64,000 nt of DNA from Fusibacter tunisiensis (GCF_016908355.1 NZ_JAFBDT010000005.1:62001-126000), one strand, 5' to 3'; shown: positions 17,185 to 27,386, counted from the first letter of the stretch. Numbers and translations: made by a program. The notes: generated by a model not told the origin, from the letters alone.

Positions 17185-20100
17185 TCAATCCGTTGTAAAT
17201 TTGCCAGGTTCTTCTGCAACTCTGTCTGACCAGATAACTTCTTCATAAACATTTCCGGCCATTTTCTCCGCTTGCCGCATGACGATATTCATTGCCTTTA
17301 GTGCTTGATCTGGCGGATAATCATACTTGCTAAGAAGCCTTTTAATCACACGTCTCATGCTCGCTCGTGCACTTTTACGAACACTCCAATCAATGGTGAT
17401 ATTGTTTCTTATGGCTAAAGTCAATTCATGAGCGATTTTCTTAAGCGTTTCATCTTCCATGAGTTCTTTTACAATATCATCTGCAGTCAGTGCATCATAA
17501 AAAGCAATTTCATCGTCACTTAGACCCAGCTCCGCTTCTTCTTCACGCATCTTTTTAATGTCATGGGCCATTCGAATAAGTTCTTCAATCACTTCTGCAT
17601 TTGTAAGTGCTTGGTTTCTATACTTATTTAGAGCCTTTGTCAGCCTTTCCGAGAACTTCTCTGACTTCACAAGGTTTCGTTTCTCCATGGTTTTGATGTT
17701 GCCTTCTAGTAACTTTTTAAGCATCTCTACAGCTAAGTTCTTCTGCTTCATTTCCTGAACTTCTTTTAAAAACTCTTCGGATAGGATTGAGATCTCCGGC
17801 CTCTTAATTCCCATAGCATCAAATACATCGATAACATCTTCTGAGATGATAGAGCGCTCCAGCATTTGATGAAGTCTTGCTTCAATTTCTCTTTTTGATA
17901 ATGGTGTTTTATCTTTTTCCTTCAGCTTAACAAGACTGGCTTTAACTGCTTTAAAATAGCTGACTTCAAGAGCCTTCTCTTTCCCCTTATCAGTAGCAGC
18001 ACACAGGGCATGAGCCTTACCTAGCTCAAGAGCTGTCTTTTTAAATTCCTTTTGTTCCTCTTCTTTCTTTCCGAGAATGAAGTCCATGCCACCTACAATG
18101 GTTCGCATTCTTTCCACTTGGGAGTTACCCATATACTTTGAGTAGTCATAGCCATGCATCATATCTCTTAAGATTTCCAGCTTTTCAAGCATAACAGCAA
18201 CAGCAACATCCGTATCAATACCGGTATTTTGACGATCCGTATTGGTGTATTGTTTTAAAGCGCTCTTTAAACTTTCTAAAATCCCGATATAGTCAACCAC
18301 CACACCGCCAGATTTTTCTTTAAAGACACGATTAACCCTTGCAATGGCTTGCATCAGGTTATGTCCTTTCATAGGTTTATCAATATACATGGTGTGCATG
18401 GATGGCACATCAAATCCAGTGAGCCACATGTCACGAACTATCACTATTTTAAGTTCGTCACTATTGTCCTTCATGCGTTTTGCCAGTAAATCCCTACGCT
18501 GTTTACCACCTAGATGCTTCTGCAGCTTTTCATTATCTGCCGCGTTGCCGGTCATAACAACTTTGATTTTTCCTTTATCAATATCATCATTATGCCAATC
18601 GGGTCTTAGAGCTGTTATGGCATCATAGAGTTCAACACAGATTCTGCGACTCATGCAGACCACCATAGCTTTGCCATCGATGCTCTTAGCCTTTTCTTCG
18701 TAGTGATTTACTATATCTTCAGCGAGCTTTTTGACTCTGTTTGGAGAACCCACAATGGATTCCATTCTGGACCATTTGGCTCTGTTTTTATCCTTTTCAA
18801 ATTCTTCCTGACCTTCTGTGATCTCTTCAAATTCATCATCAATTTTTGTCAGCTCTTCTTCATCTGTTTCCAGTTTAATAATGCGGTTTTCATAATAAAT
18901 CCGAACCGTTGCTTCATCTTCTACCGCTTGGGTCATATCATATGTATCAATGGTATGACCAAATATGGCTACTGTTGATCGATCTTCAAGATCAATCGGT
19001 GTTCCTGTAAAGCCGATAAAAGAGGCATTAGGTAGTGCGTCTCTTAGATATTTCGCGTAGCCGTAATTCACTTCACCGGTTTTAGAATCCACTTTGGCCT
19101 CTAGTCCATATTGGCTTCTGTGGGCTTCATCGGCGATGATAATGACATTCTTACGGTCAGTGAGTACTGGCATCTCGCCTTCTTCTGGTTTGAACTTTTG
19201 AATGGTGGTAAAGATAATCCCACCGGACTCTCTATCGTTTAAAAGATCATAAAGCCCATTAACCTCGGTACTATTACCGTTAGCATAATTCATTCTTTGG
19301 TTATCTGAAAGTTTTCTTACCGTTGCTTGTTTTGGTGTCTGACGCAGAATATCTTTTGATTTAGAGAAGGTTGTGAAAAGCTGATCGTCCAGGTCATTTC
19401 TATCAGTTATAACCACGATGGTTGGATTATTCAGTTCTCTCACAAGTCCACCGGTATAGAACACCATGGAGAAACTCTTACCAGAACCTTGGGTATGCCA
19501 AATAACACCAATCTTACGATCGCCGTCTTCCTTCGTTGCTTCTTTTGTTTTTTCAATGGCTTTCTTAACAGCAAAGTACTGATGATAGGCTGCCAAAATT
19601 TTAATGATGGATTTTTTATCCCCTATTTTCTTTCCATCAATGTCCTTCTCCGGTTCTTTAGACTCCTGGAAAAGAATAAAGTTTTGAATGATATCCAGTA
19701 ATCTGTCCTTATGGAACATACCATTTAGCAATACTTCATACTGAGGCTCAGATAAAGGTGCGATATTCTCTCCGTCAGCGGTTCTCCAATTCATAAACCA
19801 CTCTTCATTGGAAGTAATGGTTCCTGCTTTGGCATTGATCCCATCAGAGATGATACAAAAAGCGTTATAGTTAAATAGTGATGGAATGTCTCTTTTATAA
19901 GTTTGTATCTGATTGAAGGCACCATCAATCCCCACATTTTCATCACTGGCTGACTTTAATTCTATAACCACAAGTGGCAGTCCATTCACAAAGACGATAA
20001 GGTCCGGTCTTCTTTCTTCATTTTCTATAATAGTAAATTGATTGACAACCACAAATTCATTATTACTTATATTTTCAAAGTCTATAATATAGGCTCTTTT

Positions 20101-20439
20101 GGTACGGATGTTGCCACCTTCCTGAAAGGATACTTCTATCCCTTCTGTCATTAACTGATGAAAATATCGATTGTTTTCTTCCAGCATTGGGCTGTTGAAT
20201 GTGATCAGTTGACGATAAGCATCATCAAGTGCTTCCCTTGGAATATCACGATTGATCTTAAAGAGTGCATCTTTAACTCTATGTGAAAGGATCACCTCAC
20301 GATAATCTTTACGCTCTTCATAATCTCCACCTAAAGAAATGTCTGGGCCGAAGGCATAATCGTAGCCAAGACTTTGCAATATTTCTATAGCTGCTTCTTC
20401 AAGCATTGCTTCTGTAAAAATACCATTTACACTACTCAT
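17185..20439 (-). CDS. hsdR: Type I restriction enzyme, R subunit
   Basis: About 1084 aa. The N-terminal nuclease domain includes [20 protein letters not shown] (the D...E-x-K motif). Helicase motor domains follow: Walker [11 protein letters not shown] near 320, DEAH box ADEAHRSQ near 425, FIGFTGTP, and motif [11 protein letters not shown] near 700. The C-terminal helical region (about 780-1080) docks to HsdM/HsdS. The complex translocates and cuts unmodified DNA far from its recognition site. ATG 20439 is chosen because GGGAGG lies 8 bases upstream; a GTG at 20448 is in frame. Confidence 0.97.
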   Translation of the reverse strand: MSSVNGIFTEAMLEEAAIEILQSLGYDYAFGPDISLGGDYEERKDYREVILSHRVKDALFKINRDIPREALDDAYRQLITFNSPMLEENNRYFHQLMTEGIEVSFQEGGNIRTKRAYIIDFENISNNEFVVVNQFTIIENEERRPDLIVFVNGLPLVVIELKSASDENVGIDGAFNQIQTYKRDIPSLFNYNAFCIISDGINAKAGTITSNEEWFMNWRTADGENIAPLSEPQYEVLLNGMFHKDRLLDIIQNFILFQESKEPEKDIDGKKIGDKKSIIKILAAYHQYFAVKKAIEKTKEATKEDGDRKIGVIWHTQGSGKSFSMVFYTGGLVRELNNPTIVVITDRNDLDDQLFTTFSKSKDILRQTPKQATVRKLSDNQRMNYANGNSTEVNGLYDLLNDRESGGIIFTTIQKFKPEEGEMPVLTDRKNVIIIADEAHRSQYGLEAKVDSKTGEVNYGYAKYLRDALPNASFIGFTGTPIDLEDRSTVAIFGHTIDTYDMTQAVEDEATVRIYYENRIIKLETDEEELTKIDDEFEEITEGQEEFEKDKNRAKWSRMESIVGSPNRVKKLAEDIVNHYEEKAKSIDGKAMVVCMSRRICVELYDAITALRPDWHNDDIDKGKIKVVMTGNAADNEKLQKHLGGKQRRDLLAKRMKDNSDELKIVIVRDMWLTGFDVPSMHTMYIDKPMKGHNLMQAIARVNRVFKEKSGGVVVDYIGILESLKSALKQYTNTDRQNTGIDTDVAVAVMLEKLEILRDMMHGYDYSKYMGNSQVERMRTIVGGMDFILGKKEEEQKEFKKTALELGKAHALCAATDKGKEKALEVSYFKAVKASLVKLKEKDKTPLSKREIEARLHQMLERSIISEDVIDVFDAMGIKRPEISILSEEFLKEVQEMKQKNLAVEMLKKLLEGNIKTMEKRNLVKSEKFSERLTKALNKYRNQALTNAEVIEELIRMAHDIKKMREEEAELGLSDDEIAFYDALTADDIVKELMEDETLKKIAHELTLAIRNNITIDWSVRKSARASMRRVIKRLLSKYDYPPDQALKAMNIVMRQAEKMAGNVYEEVIWSDRVAEEPGKFTTD

Positions 20440-20524
20440 AGCTACCACCTCCCAGACAATCTTTAATTTCGATTAGCACATCCAAAGTCGTCATTTGATT
20501 TATTTCAATTATTTTATTGATCAC
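20432..20524 (-). CDS. 30-aa leader-like ORF overlapping the hsdR start
   Basis: GTG start at 20524 with SD GGAGGTGCGGG. It encodes a small peptide ([20 protein letters not shown] then DCLGGGSYE) whose stop at 20432 overlaps the hsdR ATG. The hsdR SD lies inside it, so its translation could couple to or modulate HsdR synthesis. The coding potential is uncertain. Confidence 0.45.
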   Translation of the reverse strand: MINKIIEINQMTTLDVLIEIKDCLGGGSYE

Positions 20525-20571
20525 CCCGCACCTCCACTTCTTCATTCATCTAACTGACCTTGAATGAGTGA

Positions 20572-20775
20572 TTATTTGAACAGCTTTTTAAGTGTCTTGA
20601 ATATATCAAAGGATGTCCGATTATATACTTTGTTGTAAACTGCTTTCTTGGGATTCCTAAGAAATCCATATCCCCGCGGCATCTTTATTCCTGCTCTGTG
20701 CACTACCTGTCTTTTGATGCTAGTTCTTGCAGAGATCCTTCTCTTTAAGCTTGGTTTTCTAAAGCCAAACTTCAT
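20572..20775 (-). CDS. 67-aa highly basic protein inside the hsd operon
   Basis: Begins in an ATGA overlap with the hsdS stop, so it is translationally coupled to hsdS. About 20 of 67 residues are Lys or Arg; motifs include FGFRKPSLKRRISARTS and MPRGYGFLRNPKKAVYNKVY. It resembles short basic hypothetical proteins seen in Firmicutes. I know no function. Charge and position suggest nucleic-acid binding or association with the restriction complex, which is inference. Confidence 0.75.
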   Translation of the reverse strand: MKFGFRKPSLKRRISARTSIKRQVVHRAGIKMPRGYGFLRNPKKAVYNKVYNRTSFDIFKTLKKLFK

Positions 20776-22058
20776 GATGCATCACCTTCCTCATCCAAGG
20801 AAACTCTGATTTCACCAGACATTAGTTTTGGTAATAACACGTCTCTAATTCTTTTTAGTAACTCATTTTCTTTATCAAAATTATTCATCTTATCAATAAA
20901 GCTTTGTATTAATTCATTAAATCTTTTGAGTATATCAACATTTGGTAAATATAAATCAATTCCTACGACACCCTTTTGTGGTAATGCTAGTACTGTAGTT
21001 CCCGTTGCATAACCTTCTGCACGCTCTCGAAAGTCTTTTGACTTAAAATAATAGTATAAAAAATTTCGAGGAATCTTCAAATTTCTAATTGCAAAAATAT
21101 GATGTGTAAAAATAATTTTTTCACATTCAAAATCTGGCACTAAACACGGGCTGCCTAAAATAACACGATCTTGTGTCATATCAGTATTAGCAATTACTAG
21201 ATCTCCTGGTTTAACCATATGTCTATCTTTAAAATCTCCATTATAAAACTTAATTTTTTCCTGTCTATATCCACCACCTGGATTTATTGTTCCTAAGTTA
21301 ATCATCGGAACGCCTTCTTCCACTAAGTGTTTTCCTTTGTATGATAATCCCTTTTGAACATCTAACAGGTTACCAAGTGAATCTACTCTCCAGCCCTTAG
21401 GAATCATCCCAAGCTCGCTTTCTACCATCTCTCCGCCACTAGACTTATAAGGTTCTCCATCTTCATTGGGAAATTCGAAATCAACAAACCATTGCTTGAA
21501 AATTGCTTGTGCCATATTCTCAAGGGTCCTGTTTATTTGGTTGTTGACTTCAATTTTATCGTCCACGGTTGAGAGGATGTGGGCTATGGATTTTTGTTCT
21601 TCTATTGATGGCACTATTATAGAAAAATTTGAAAATGTGGTCTTATTTATTATCGGTACAGCTGTAGATGTTTTACTTAAATAATTTAAGTGTTTTCCCA
21701 AAATCGTCATTCCATAATATATGAAATCAGGATCAAATTTCTCATCTGGAACAATTGAATTAATCTGTTGGTTTGTTACTGTAGGCTCACTAGTTAAAAC
21801 CACCTTGCCTAAATCTGATCCAATGCAACTAACACAAATAGATTTAGCTGGTAACAAACAGTTTTTAACTGAATTAAGTCCCATTTCAGAAAGAGTTCTT
21901 GCTGTACTTTTTACTTTTTTTATATTCATGTCATCGGAGGGTGTCAAAAACGGAATATTTCCCCCGTAATTCTCGCTAATAGCTGTTTTTGGGGTTTTAC
22001 CAGTTACAATTTTACCGATTTCAGAAACTTTAACTTCTCTCCACTCACTAGAACTCAT
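20772..22058 (-). CDS. hsdS: Type I restriction enzyme, specificity subunit
   Basis: About 428 aa with two target recognition domains (about 5-150 and 215-365), each followed by a conserved helix ([18 protein letters not shown], and [15 protein letters not shown]). The repeat starting [16 protein letters not shown] opens the second half. Each TRD reads one half of a bipartite DNA site. ATG 22058 overlaps the last codons of hsdM. The recognised sequence cannot be predicted here. Confidence 0.95.
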   Translation of the reverse strand: MSSSEWREVKVSEIGKIVTGKTPKTAISENYGGNIPFLTPSDDMNIKKVKSTARTLSEMGLNSVKNCLLPAKSICVSCIGSDLGKVVLTSEPTVTNQQINSIVPDEKFDPDFIYYGMTILGKHLNYLSKTSTAVPIINKTTFSNFSIIVPSIEEQKSIAHILSTVDDKIEVNNQINRTLENMAQAIFKQWFVDFEFPNEDGEPYKSSGGEMVESELGMIPKGWRVDSLGNLLDVQKGLSYKGKHLVEEGVPMINLGTINPGGGYRQEKIKFYNGDFKDRHMVKPGDLVIANTDMTQDRVILGSPCLVPDFECEKIIFTHHIFAIRNLKIPRNFLYYYFKSKDFRERAEGYATGTTVLALPQKGVVGIDLYLPNVDILKRFNELIQSFIDKMNNFDKENELLKRIRDVLLPKLMSGEIRVSLDEEGDAS

Positions 22059-23571
22059 AACCAATACCCCCTAGATTCTTTCTGATCTCATCTTCCAGAT
22101 GTCGGGATTTTGCAAAGAGTTCTGCCAACTCGGCTGTCATATTTTCCATTTTCTCATCAAATGGGATGCCATCATCTTCTATATCTTCAATTCCAACATA
22201 CCTTCCAGGTGTTAGAACATATTCATGCTCTCTGATTTCTTCAATCTTAGCTGACTTGCAGAAGCCCTTGATGTCTTCATATTCCCCATCGACATTTCGC
22301 CATTCATGATAAGTTTCAGAGATCTTACTAATATCCTCCTCCGTAAGCTCTCTGTGTCGTCTATCAATCATCTCACCTAATTGTCTTGCATCGATAAAAA
22401 GCACTTCATGTTCTCTGGATCTAAACTTCGGATTATCCTTCTTATTTCTGTTCAGGATCCATAGTGATACAGGGATACCTGTGGAATAGAACAATTTATC
22501 TGGAAGAGCTACTATGGCATCAACCATATCCCCTTCTAATAAATTCTTTCTAATTTCACCTTCATTAGAGGTGTTGGTACTTAGTGAGCCATTGGCAAGA
22601 ACGATCCCCGCGCTACCATTAGGTGCCAGGTGATAAATCATATGCTGAAGCCATGCGTAGTTTGCATTACCTGCAGGTGGAATACCAAATTTCCATCTTA
22701 CATCATCTGTCAGTTGATTGCCACCCCAGTCACTAATATTAAAAGGTGGATTAGCAAGGATATAATCTGCTTTTAATGTCTTGTGAAGATCGTGATGGAA
22801 TGTATCATCGTGGTGTGGTCCTAGATTGGCATCAAGTCCTCTAATAGCCAAGTTCATCTTGCAAAGCTTCCACGTTGTTGAGTTCATCTCTTGACCATAG
22901 ATAGAGAGATTTTCAACTTTCCCTTGATGATCTTCCACAAACTTTTCACTCTGTACAAACATACCGCCGGATCCACAACAAGGGTCATAGACTCTACCTT
23001 GGTATGGCTCGATCATGTCAACCAAAGTCTTAACTACGCTGGTAGGGGTGTAGAATTCTCCACCACCTTTTCCTTCTACGCTTGCAAACTGCCCAAGAAA
23101 ATATTCGTATACTCTACCCAATAAATCCTTTTCCCCATTTTGATATAGCTTGATGGTTGAAATAAGATCAATCAGTTCTCCAAGCCTTCTTTTGTCAATT
23201 TCCGGCCTTGCATAGCGCTTATCCAGAACACCCTTAAGAGATGTATTCTCTTTTTCAATGAGAATCATGGCATCATCAATGTACTGACCAATTTTTGAGT
23301 CTTTTGCATTGTCTTTGATAAATGACCATCTAGCTTCTTTAGGAACCCAAAAGATATTCTCTGCTTCATACTCATCTCGGTCCTCTTCAAAGCCTGCACC
23401 TTCTTCTACAAGCGCATTAAACTTTGTTTCAAATTTATCGGATATGTACTTAAGGAAGATCAGCCCCAGTACCACGTGTTTATATTCACTGGCATCCATG
23501 CTGCCTCTCAGCTTATCTGCCGCTTTCCAAAGTGTCTCTTCAAATCCAATGTTTCCTGTGTTTTCAGCCAT
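22048..23571 (-). CDS. hsdM: Type I restriction enzyme, M subunit (N6-adenine methyltransferase)
   Basis: 507 aa. The N-terminal helical HsdM domain (about 10-150: [20 protein letters not shown]) is followed by the methylase fold with the SAM motif [12 protein letters not shown] near 193 and catalytic NPPF near 272. With HsdS it methylates adenine in the recognition site and protects host DNA. Start ATG 23571 follows GGAGG. The stop overlaps hsdS. Confidence 0.97.
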   Translation of the reverse strand: MAENTGNIGFEETLWKAADKLRGSMDASEYKHVVLGLIFLKYISDKFETKFNALVEEGAGFEEDRDEYEAENIFWVPKEARWSFIKDNAKDSKIGQYIDDAMILIEKENTSLKGVLDKRYARPEIDKRRLGELIDLISTIKLYQNGEKDLLGRVYEYFLGQFASVEGKGGGEFYTPTSVVKTLVDMIEPYQGRVYDPCCGSGGMFVQSEKFVEDHQGKVENLSIYGQEMNSTTWKLCKMNLAIRGLDANLGPHHDDTFHHDLHKTLKADYILANPPFNISDWGGNQLTDDVRWKFGIPPAGNANYAWLQHMIYHLAPNGSAGIVLANGSLSTNTSNEGEIRKNLLEGDMVDAIVALPDKLFYSTGIPVSLWILNRNKKDNPKFRSREHEVLFIDARQLGEMIDRRHRELTEEDISKISETYHEWRNVDGEYEDIKGFCKSAKIEEIREHEYVLTPGRYVGIEDIEDDGIPFDEKMENMTAELAELFAKSRHLEDEIRKNLGGIGYEF

Positions 23572-23590
23572 TTATATTCCCTCCAAATGT

Positions 23591-24184
23591 TTAATAGTTA
23601 TGATCATCAAAGACTTCAAAAATTTCACTTTCAAAGCCTTCTTGTTCCGGTTCGCTACTCACCCAGTCAGGCAAGACTTCATAATAATGAGACAGCGCTT
23701 CAATTGTTTTGTGTAGAACTGATTCATGCTGCACTTTTTCAAGTAGTTCTACAATGAGCTTATAGGTCTCCAAGTATGGATTGTTGTCTACTACATCCAT
23801 GGCGGCCTTAAACTTAGATACCAGCTTGGCCTTTTCTATATCGCGCTCTATTGCATTCATTTCTTCTTTATCATAGATGGGAACTTCAACAAGATCATTA
23901 ATCTCTCCCAAAGAAAACTGCTGTTCATGCTTTTTAATTACAGGCTTCAGATCTCTTTTCAGCTTTTCCTTCTGGATTTCTAATTGGTCAATTTCACTAA
24001 GCTCACGTCCAAAGTAGGACTGATCAATACCAAAGAGTGCTTCTAAAACCGGTAGATATTTCTTTGGAATATTCTGTCGCCCTTTCACCCACATGTTTAT
24101 ATTTTGTTTTTTAATGCCGAGTTTTTCTGCAAGTTCTATATGTTGAAGGTTATAGAGGTTTAAAATATATTCTAATCCTATCAA
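23591..24184 (-). CDS. HTH regulator heading the type I restriction operon
   Basis: 197 aa from a TTG start with a good SD (AGGAGGTGAGAAC). An N-terminal XRE-like helix-turn-helix is visible (HIELAEKLGIKKQNINMWVKG); the remainder is helical with coiled-coil potential and an acidic C-terminus. Related proteins often precede hsdM in Firmicutes and may time restriction or control copy number of the enzyme. A palindrome overlapping the -35 box of its promoter suggests it represses its own operon. Confidence 0.75.
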   Translation of the reverse strand: MIGLEYILNLYNLQHIELAEKLGIKKQNINMWVKGRQNIPKKYLPVLEALFGIDQSYFGRELSEIDQLEIQKEKLKRDLKPVIKKHEQQFSLGEINDLVEVPIYDKEEMNAIERDIEKAKLVSKFKAAMDVVDNNPYLETYKLIVELLEKVQHESVLHKTIEALSHYYEVLPDWVSSEPEQEGFESEIFEVFDDHNY

Positions 24185-24227
24185 GTTCTCACCTCCTGGT
24201 GCAGGGCTATAATCCCACCTAATATTT

Positions 24228-24258
24228 ATTGTACTTCATTTTATTGACTCGGTCAATA
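24228..24258 (-). promoter_or_regulatory. hsd operon promoter with palindromic operator
   Basis: Minus strand TTGACC (24251-24256), 17 bases, TACAAT (24228-24233). The perfect inverted repeat TATTGAC-CGA-GTCAATA (24242-24258) covers the -35 box, a classic repressor position. Confidence 0.75.
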
Positions 24259-24410
24259 TAAAGTGTAAATATTTTCTAATTTTTTGACAATAATACTATC
24301 CACTCACCACATTTTTGTCAGCAATCTTATCAACTCACGAGCCCTAAAGTAAATCTAACCTATAAACCTTGCATTCCGCATTCTTAGATAAGTTCCCACA
24401 AAATAAAAAA

Positions 24411-24453
24411 CCGTGATTATCCTTCTGGCATGAAACCAGATCTCAAATCACGG
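24411..24453 (-). terminator. Hairpin terminator after the 24485 remnant
   Basis: CCGTGATT/AATCACGG outer stem with an inner TCTGG/CCAGA stem, followed on the minus strand by TTTTTTATTTT. Confidence 0.75.
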
Positions 24454-24484
24454 AAAGTGCTTATTTACTCACCTTTTTACACTC

Positions 24485-24641
24485 TTACTTCTCTACCCTT
24501 GATAGCAATACAACCGTCTCAACATGTTTTGAGATGATGTGATAGCTGTCACTTCTATTGTTTAGAAACTCGTATTTTTTAAAGGTCGTTTTAGGGAACA
24601 TATCCAAGATTGATTGTCGTCTGTGGGAACATATCAGAACT
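24485..24641 (-). pseudogene. 3' remnant resembling an RlmD/RumA-type RNA methyltransferase
   Basis: The reading ends DMFPK... then KHVETVVLLSRVEK and a stop at 24485. This resembles the conserved last residues of 23S rRNA uracil-5-methyltransferases (DMFP..HVE.VVLLS). Extra residues lie between the two blocks, and an upstream TGA closes the frame. The 3' end of rumA-type genes is a known integration site for mobile elements, so it could also be an old attachment scar. Weak evidence. Confidence 0.4.
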
Positions 24642-24804
24642 CAATTAGTACTTTTAGATGGCGGTAATCCTTTTATCCGTGAACACTTGTTACTCAACTA
24701 ATTTTATACTTGCATTTCCCTCGTAACAGGAAGCATCTCTGCTTGAAACACCTCTTACACTAATCTCAGTATACCACAATCCCAAATTACAAAAGCCCCA
24801 CAAT

Positions 24805-24853
24805 AAAACCAAAGGCTCAGAATCGTATGATTCCAAGCCTCCTTGTTGGTTTT
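24805..24853 (-). terminator. Terminator of the pilin relic
   Basis: AAAACCAA/TTGGTTTT outer arms enclose a GAATC/GATTC and GGCT/AGCC stem. On the minus strand the stem ends in TTTGGTTTTATT. Confidence 0.6.
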
Positions 24854-25021
24854 AATTTAATTTCAGTCCATATTTACCGGACAAATTACTATGAATTTGA
24901 AAGAATGAAACTACAATTCAAAATCATGTGCATGGTTATTATCCAGCTTGTTCCTGTACTTTGCTTAAAGTTTTCTTGTGACCGGTCAAATAGTTCTAGA
25001 ACCAGTGATACTAGGTACAAA

Positions 25022-25378
25022 TTATGGAGTATATGTTACCGCTGTAACTTTTCCGGTATCAATTGTAAACACTAACTTTGTTAGGTCATTAAATACAATA
25101 TTAGAGTTAGCTGGTAAAAGATCAGCTGTTTGTAAAACACCTTCAAGAGCTGTAACTTCAGCAGCAGTTGGATTTGCTCCGGCCATTGTACCCGCTGGAT
25201 ATGTTCCATCATCAGCATAATGCATTTGAATAGCTGAGTCTAAAAGTTTAGCATTAGCTATATCTGCCTTTTCTTCAGCTTTATCCGTAAACCCACCCAA
25301 CCTAGGAATTGCTATCGCAGCCAAAATACCCAAAATAGCAATAACAACAATCAGTTCAATAAGGGTGAACCCTCCTAA
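25022..25378 (-). pseudogene. Type IV pilin gene lacking its 5' end
   Basis: From 25378 the frame reads LGGFTLIELIVVIAILGILA, the invariant prepilin N-terminal segment, then a normal pseudopilin body ending TAVTYTP. A stop codon (TAA 25379-25381) sits immediately before it. There is no start codon, no short leader and no SD, so the prepilin cannot be made. The break lies exactly beside the recombinase operon terminator, as expected if an element integrated into the 5' part of the gene. Confidence 0.82.
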
Positions 25379-25414
25379 TTATAGGAAAATATAGTAATTT
25401 TTACAATTAAAAAT

Positions 25415-25439
25415 CCGCTGTTTCCAAAGGGTTCAGCGG
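25415..25439. terminator. Bidirectional terminator at the end of the recombinase operon
   Basis: CCGCTG/CAGCGG with a 13-base loop. T-runs follow on both strands (ATTTTTAATTG on minus, TTTTC on plus). Confidence 0.75.
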
Positions 25440-25546
25440 TTTTCATTATTCGGTGTAATGGTTGTAATAGCTTACATCATCATAGCATATGTTTTTATAA
25501 CAATGATAATTCTATATGCCTTGATGGCGGTATACTTTTCCAGTTT

Positions 25547-26299
25547 TTAGTCAAGGAATTCTTCAAGAAAATCCCCTTCCCCGTAGCGTCTGAAGAAGTC
25601 CACAAGGGCCACTTCTATGATGTCTTTCTGGCTGACATTGTGTTCCTGGCTGTAAAGCCTCACCATCTCATCCAAGACTGTGGCCATCCTAATCGCCTTT
25701 GTGCCATAGCCCCCTTTGATCTGATATCTTGGTAGGACTTTCGAAACTGAGGCCATCTCCATTGGTCCTGATCTTTTAGTGCTTTCTTTGATTTCTCCCA
25801 GCGTTTTTAAGATGCCTGTGAGAACGTCTTCCAGCGCACCTGCTTCAAGCGATAAAGGTTTAGCCGGTTTTTCCGGTTCATCACTTTTAGTTTTACCCTT
25901 TACATAATTGCCCTTAATGGTATCCCACTCATAGCCTTTACGCTTCATGTAGGTCCCCATTTCACTGTGGCTGGTAAACCCCACCTGCTCTGCGATGTCT
26001 TTTGGATTGGCCCCTTCTTCAGCAAAGAGTGAGATCACAAGGGCTGCTTTCGAGACGCCTCTTAACTGAAGCAAATTGTCCCTGCCTTTACCAGAGTATT
26101 TCTCTGCTGCGGGTACAAAGTTCTGCTGCCTTGAGTCCCAGGAGAAGTTGCGCCTTCTCATGTAGTTGTCAAGAGAGTTTGGGTTGGTGTAGCCTAGTGC
26201 TTTTGCAATATCTTCTTTTTCTTTTCCTTCTTCGAGCATTTTCAAAATGCGGTCTACCTGTCTGTCAAACACAGGGTCTTTACAATCAATAAGAGCCAT
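25547..26299 (-). CDS. Repeat-containing DNA-binding-like partner of the recombinase
   Basis: 250 aa. Two similar blocks (about 18-63 and 83-133) each contain a helix-turn-helix-like unit plus an aromatic tail: DIAKALGYTNPNSLDNYMRR..FSWD and DIAEQVGFTSHSEMGTYMKR..YEWD. Residues 165-250 look like a ribbon-helix-helix plus helices (GTKAIRMATVLDEMVRLYSQ). It starts 14 bp after the recombinase stop in the same operon. I do not recognise a named family. It is probably a DNA-binding accessory of the recombinase, such as a directionality or synapsis factor (inference). Confidence 0.65.
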   Translation of the reverse strand: MALIDCKDPVFDRQVDRILKMLEEGKEKEDIAKALGYTNPNSLDNYMRRRNFSWDSRQQNFVPAAEKYSGKGRDNLLQLRGVSKAALVISLFAEEGANPKDIAEQVGFTSHSEMGTYMKRKGYEWDTIKGNYVKGKTKSDEPEKPAKPLSLEAGALEDVLTGILKTLGEIKESTKRSGPMEMASVSKVLPRYQIKGGYGTKAIRMATVLDEMVRLYSQEHNVSQKDIIEVALVDFFRRYGEGDFLEEFLD

Positions 26300-26312
26300 C
26301 TCGTCCTCCTTC

Positions 26313-27185
26313 CTAACTGTTTAAGGTATTAACGGCCTCAGTTAATGCCTCAAGGTTGGTGTGCGTATAAATGGATGTCACTGCAAGGTTTGAATGGCCC
26401 AGTAGCTTTTGAATTTCTACAAGACCTACTTTCTTTTTCACTAGGGTTGATGCGAATGAATGCCTCAGCACATGGCAGGAAACCTGCTTCTTGATGCCTG
26501 ATTTTTCAGCAGCAGTGCTAAGGGATAAGCAGATGTGTGGGTATGAGATGCTCTTCTTCCCTGACCTGCTTGTGGCGAAGAAGTAATCTGACTCAGGTGC
26601 ATCCCTCACATTATCAAGATAGTCCTTTAAAAGGCTGTAGAGCTGATTGTTGATGGGAACGATCCTGTCCTTCTTATTCTTGCCCTCAATGACCCGAATG
26701 ACTTTTTTCTCAAAGTCCACATCATCGAGTTTTAAGTTTCTGCACTCTGAAATTCTAAGGCCAGTGTTGTAAAGAAAAATCACAATGGTTTTGATGATTG
26801 GATTGTGGACCTCAGCCACCACCCTGTCTACCTCTTCTTCTGTAAGGTAATTGCGCTCTTTCTTTGGAAGTTTTATAGTTTCCATGTTGGCAGCAATATC
26901 CTTGATGACAATGTCTTTTTTACTGGCAAACTTATAAAAGCTTCTCAGAGTGTAAAAATACCGGCTTCTACTATTGGGCGCAAAGCCTTTTTCCTTTAAG
27001 TATCTTAACAAGTCTTCCAGATCATCTTCTGTGATGTCTTCCACAAAGACTGGGCCATTGGCCTTTTCTTCAAAAAACTTTCTCATGAAAGTCATGTCCC
27101 TGACGTACCGCTCGGCGGTCAGTGGGCTTCTGTCAATGCTGTAAAGATAATCGTTAAAGCGTTCTATCGCTTCACTGAGTAACAT
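26313..27185 (-). CDS. Tyrosine recombinase (XerC/D-like)
   Basis: 290 aa, the compact size of Xer recombinases. An N-terminal SAM-like core-binding domain (about 1-90) precedes the catalytic domain with Arg in NTGLRISECR, the HVLRHSF box, LGHSN, and the nucleophile Tyr in TSIYTHTN. It cuts and rejoins DNA at a short site, here probably to integrate and excise the neighbouring element. SD GGGAGGACAAACCT precedes ATG 27185. A TATAAT (27213-27218) lies upstream, without a good -35. It is cotranscribed with the 250-aa partner. Confidence 0.9.
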   Translation of the reverse strand: MLLSEAIERFNDYLYSIDRSPLTAERYVRDMTFMRKFFEEKANGPVFVEDITEDDLEDLLRYLKEKGFAPNSRSRYFYTLRSFYKFASKKDIVIKDIAANMETIKLPKKERNYLTEEEVDRVVAEVHNPIIKTIVIFLYNTGLRISECRNLKLDDVDFEKKVIRVIEGKNKKDRIVPINNQLYSLLKDYLDNVRDAPESDYFFATSRSGKKSISYPHICLSLSTAAEKSGIKKQVSCHVLRHSFASTLVKKKVGLVEIQKLLGHSNLAVTSIYTHTNLEALTEAVNTLNS

Positions 27186-27340
27186 AGGTTTGTCCTCCCT
27201 TCATAGTCTATTATTATAGGTAGAAAGTCTCCACCCGTTAGTATCACATGTTAACTCTAAACCGCCCTACTATCAAGTGATTTCAAAGGGTTTCGGGATA
27301 AAAATAGACTTTAGTAGCGTGTAAATGATCTAAAAAAACA

Positions 27341-27384
27341 CCTCTTACTTGGTAGCCACGACAAGATGTAAAATCTGATAGTTT
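27341..27384 (-). repeat. Imperfect direct repeat B, with hairpin after polA
   Basis: About three quarters identical to the sequence at 32138-32181 (shared GGTAGCC and AAATCTGA blocks). It begins right after the polA stop. Its far end (27341-27372) can fold with the arms ACATCTT/AAGAGGTGT followed by seven T on the minus strand, so it may double as the polA terminator. Confidence 0.55.
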
Positions 27385-27386
27385 TA

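Larger units (their letters stand above)
24259..25021. other. Gene-poor stretch with remnants and hairpins
   Basis: No intact gene. It holds a hairpin terminator, a short methyltransferase-like remnant, about 160 bp without recognisable content (24642-24804), and the terminator of the pilin relic. It is A+T-rich and marks the border between the restriction operon and the prophage side. Confidence 0.6.
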
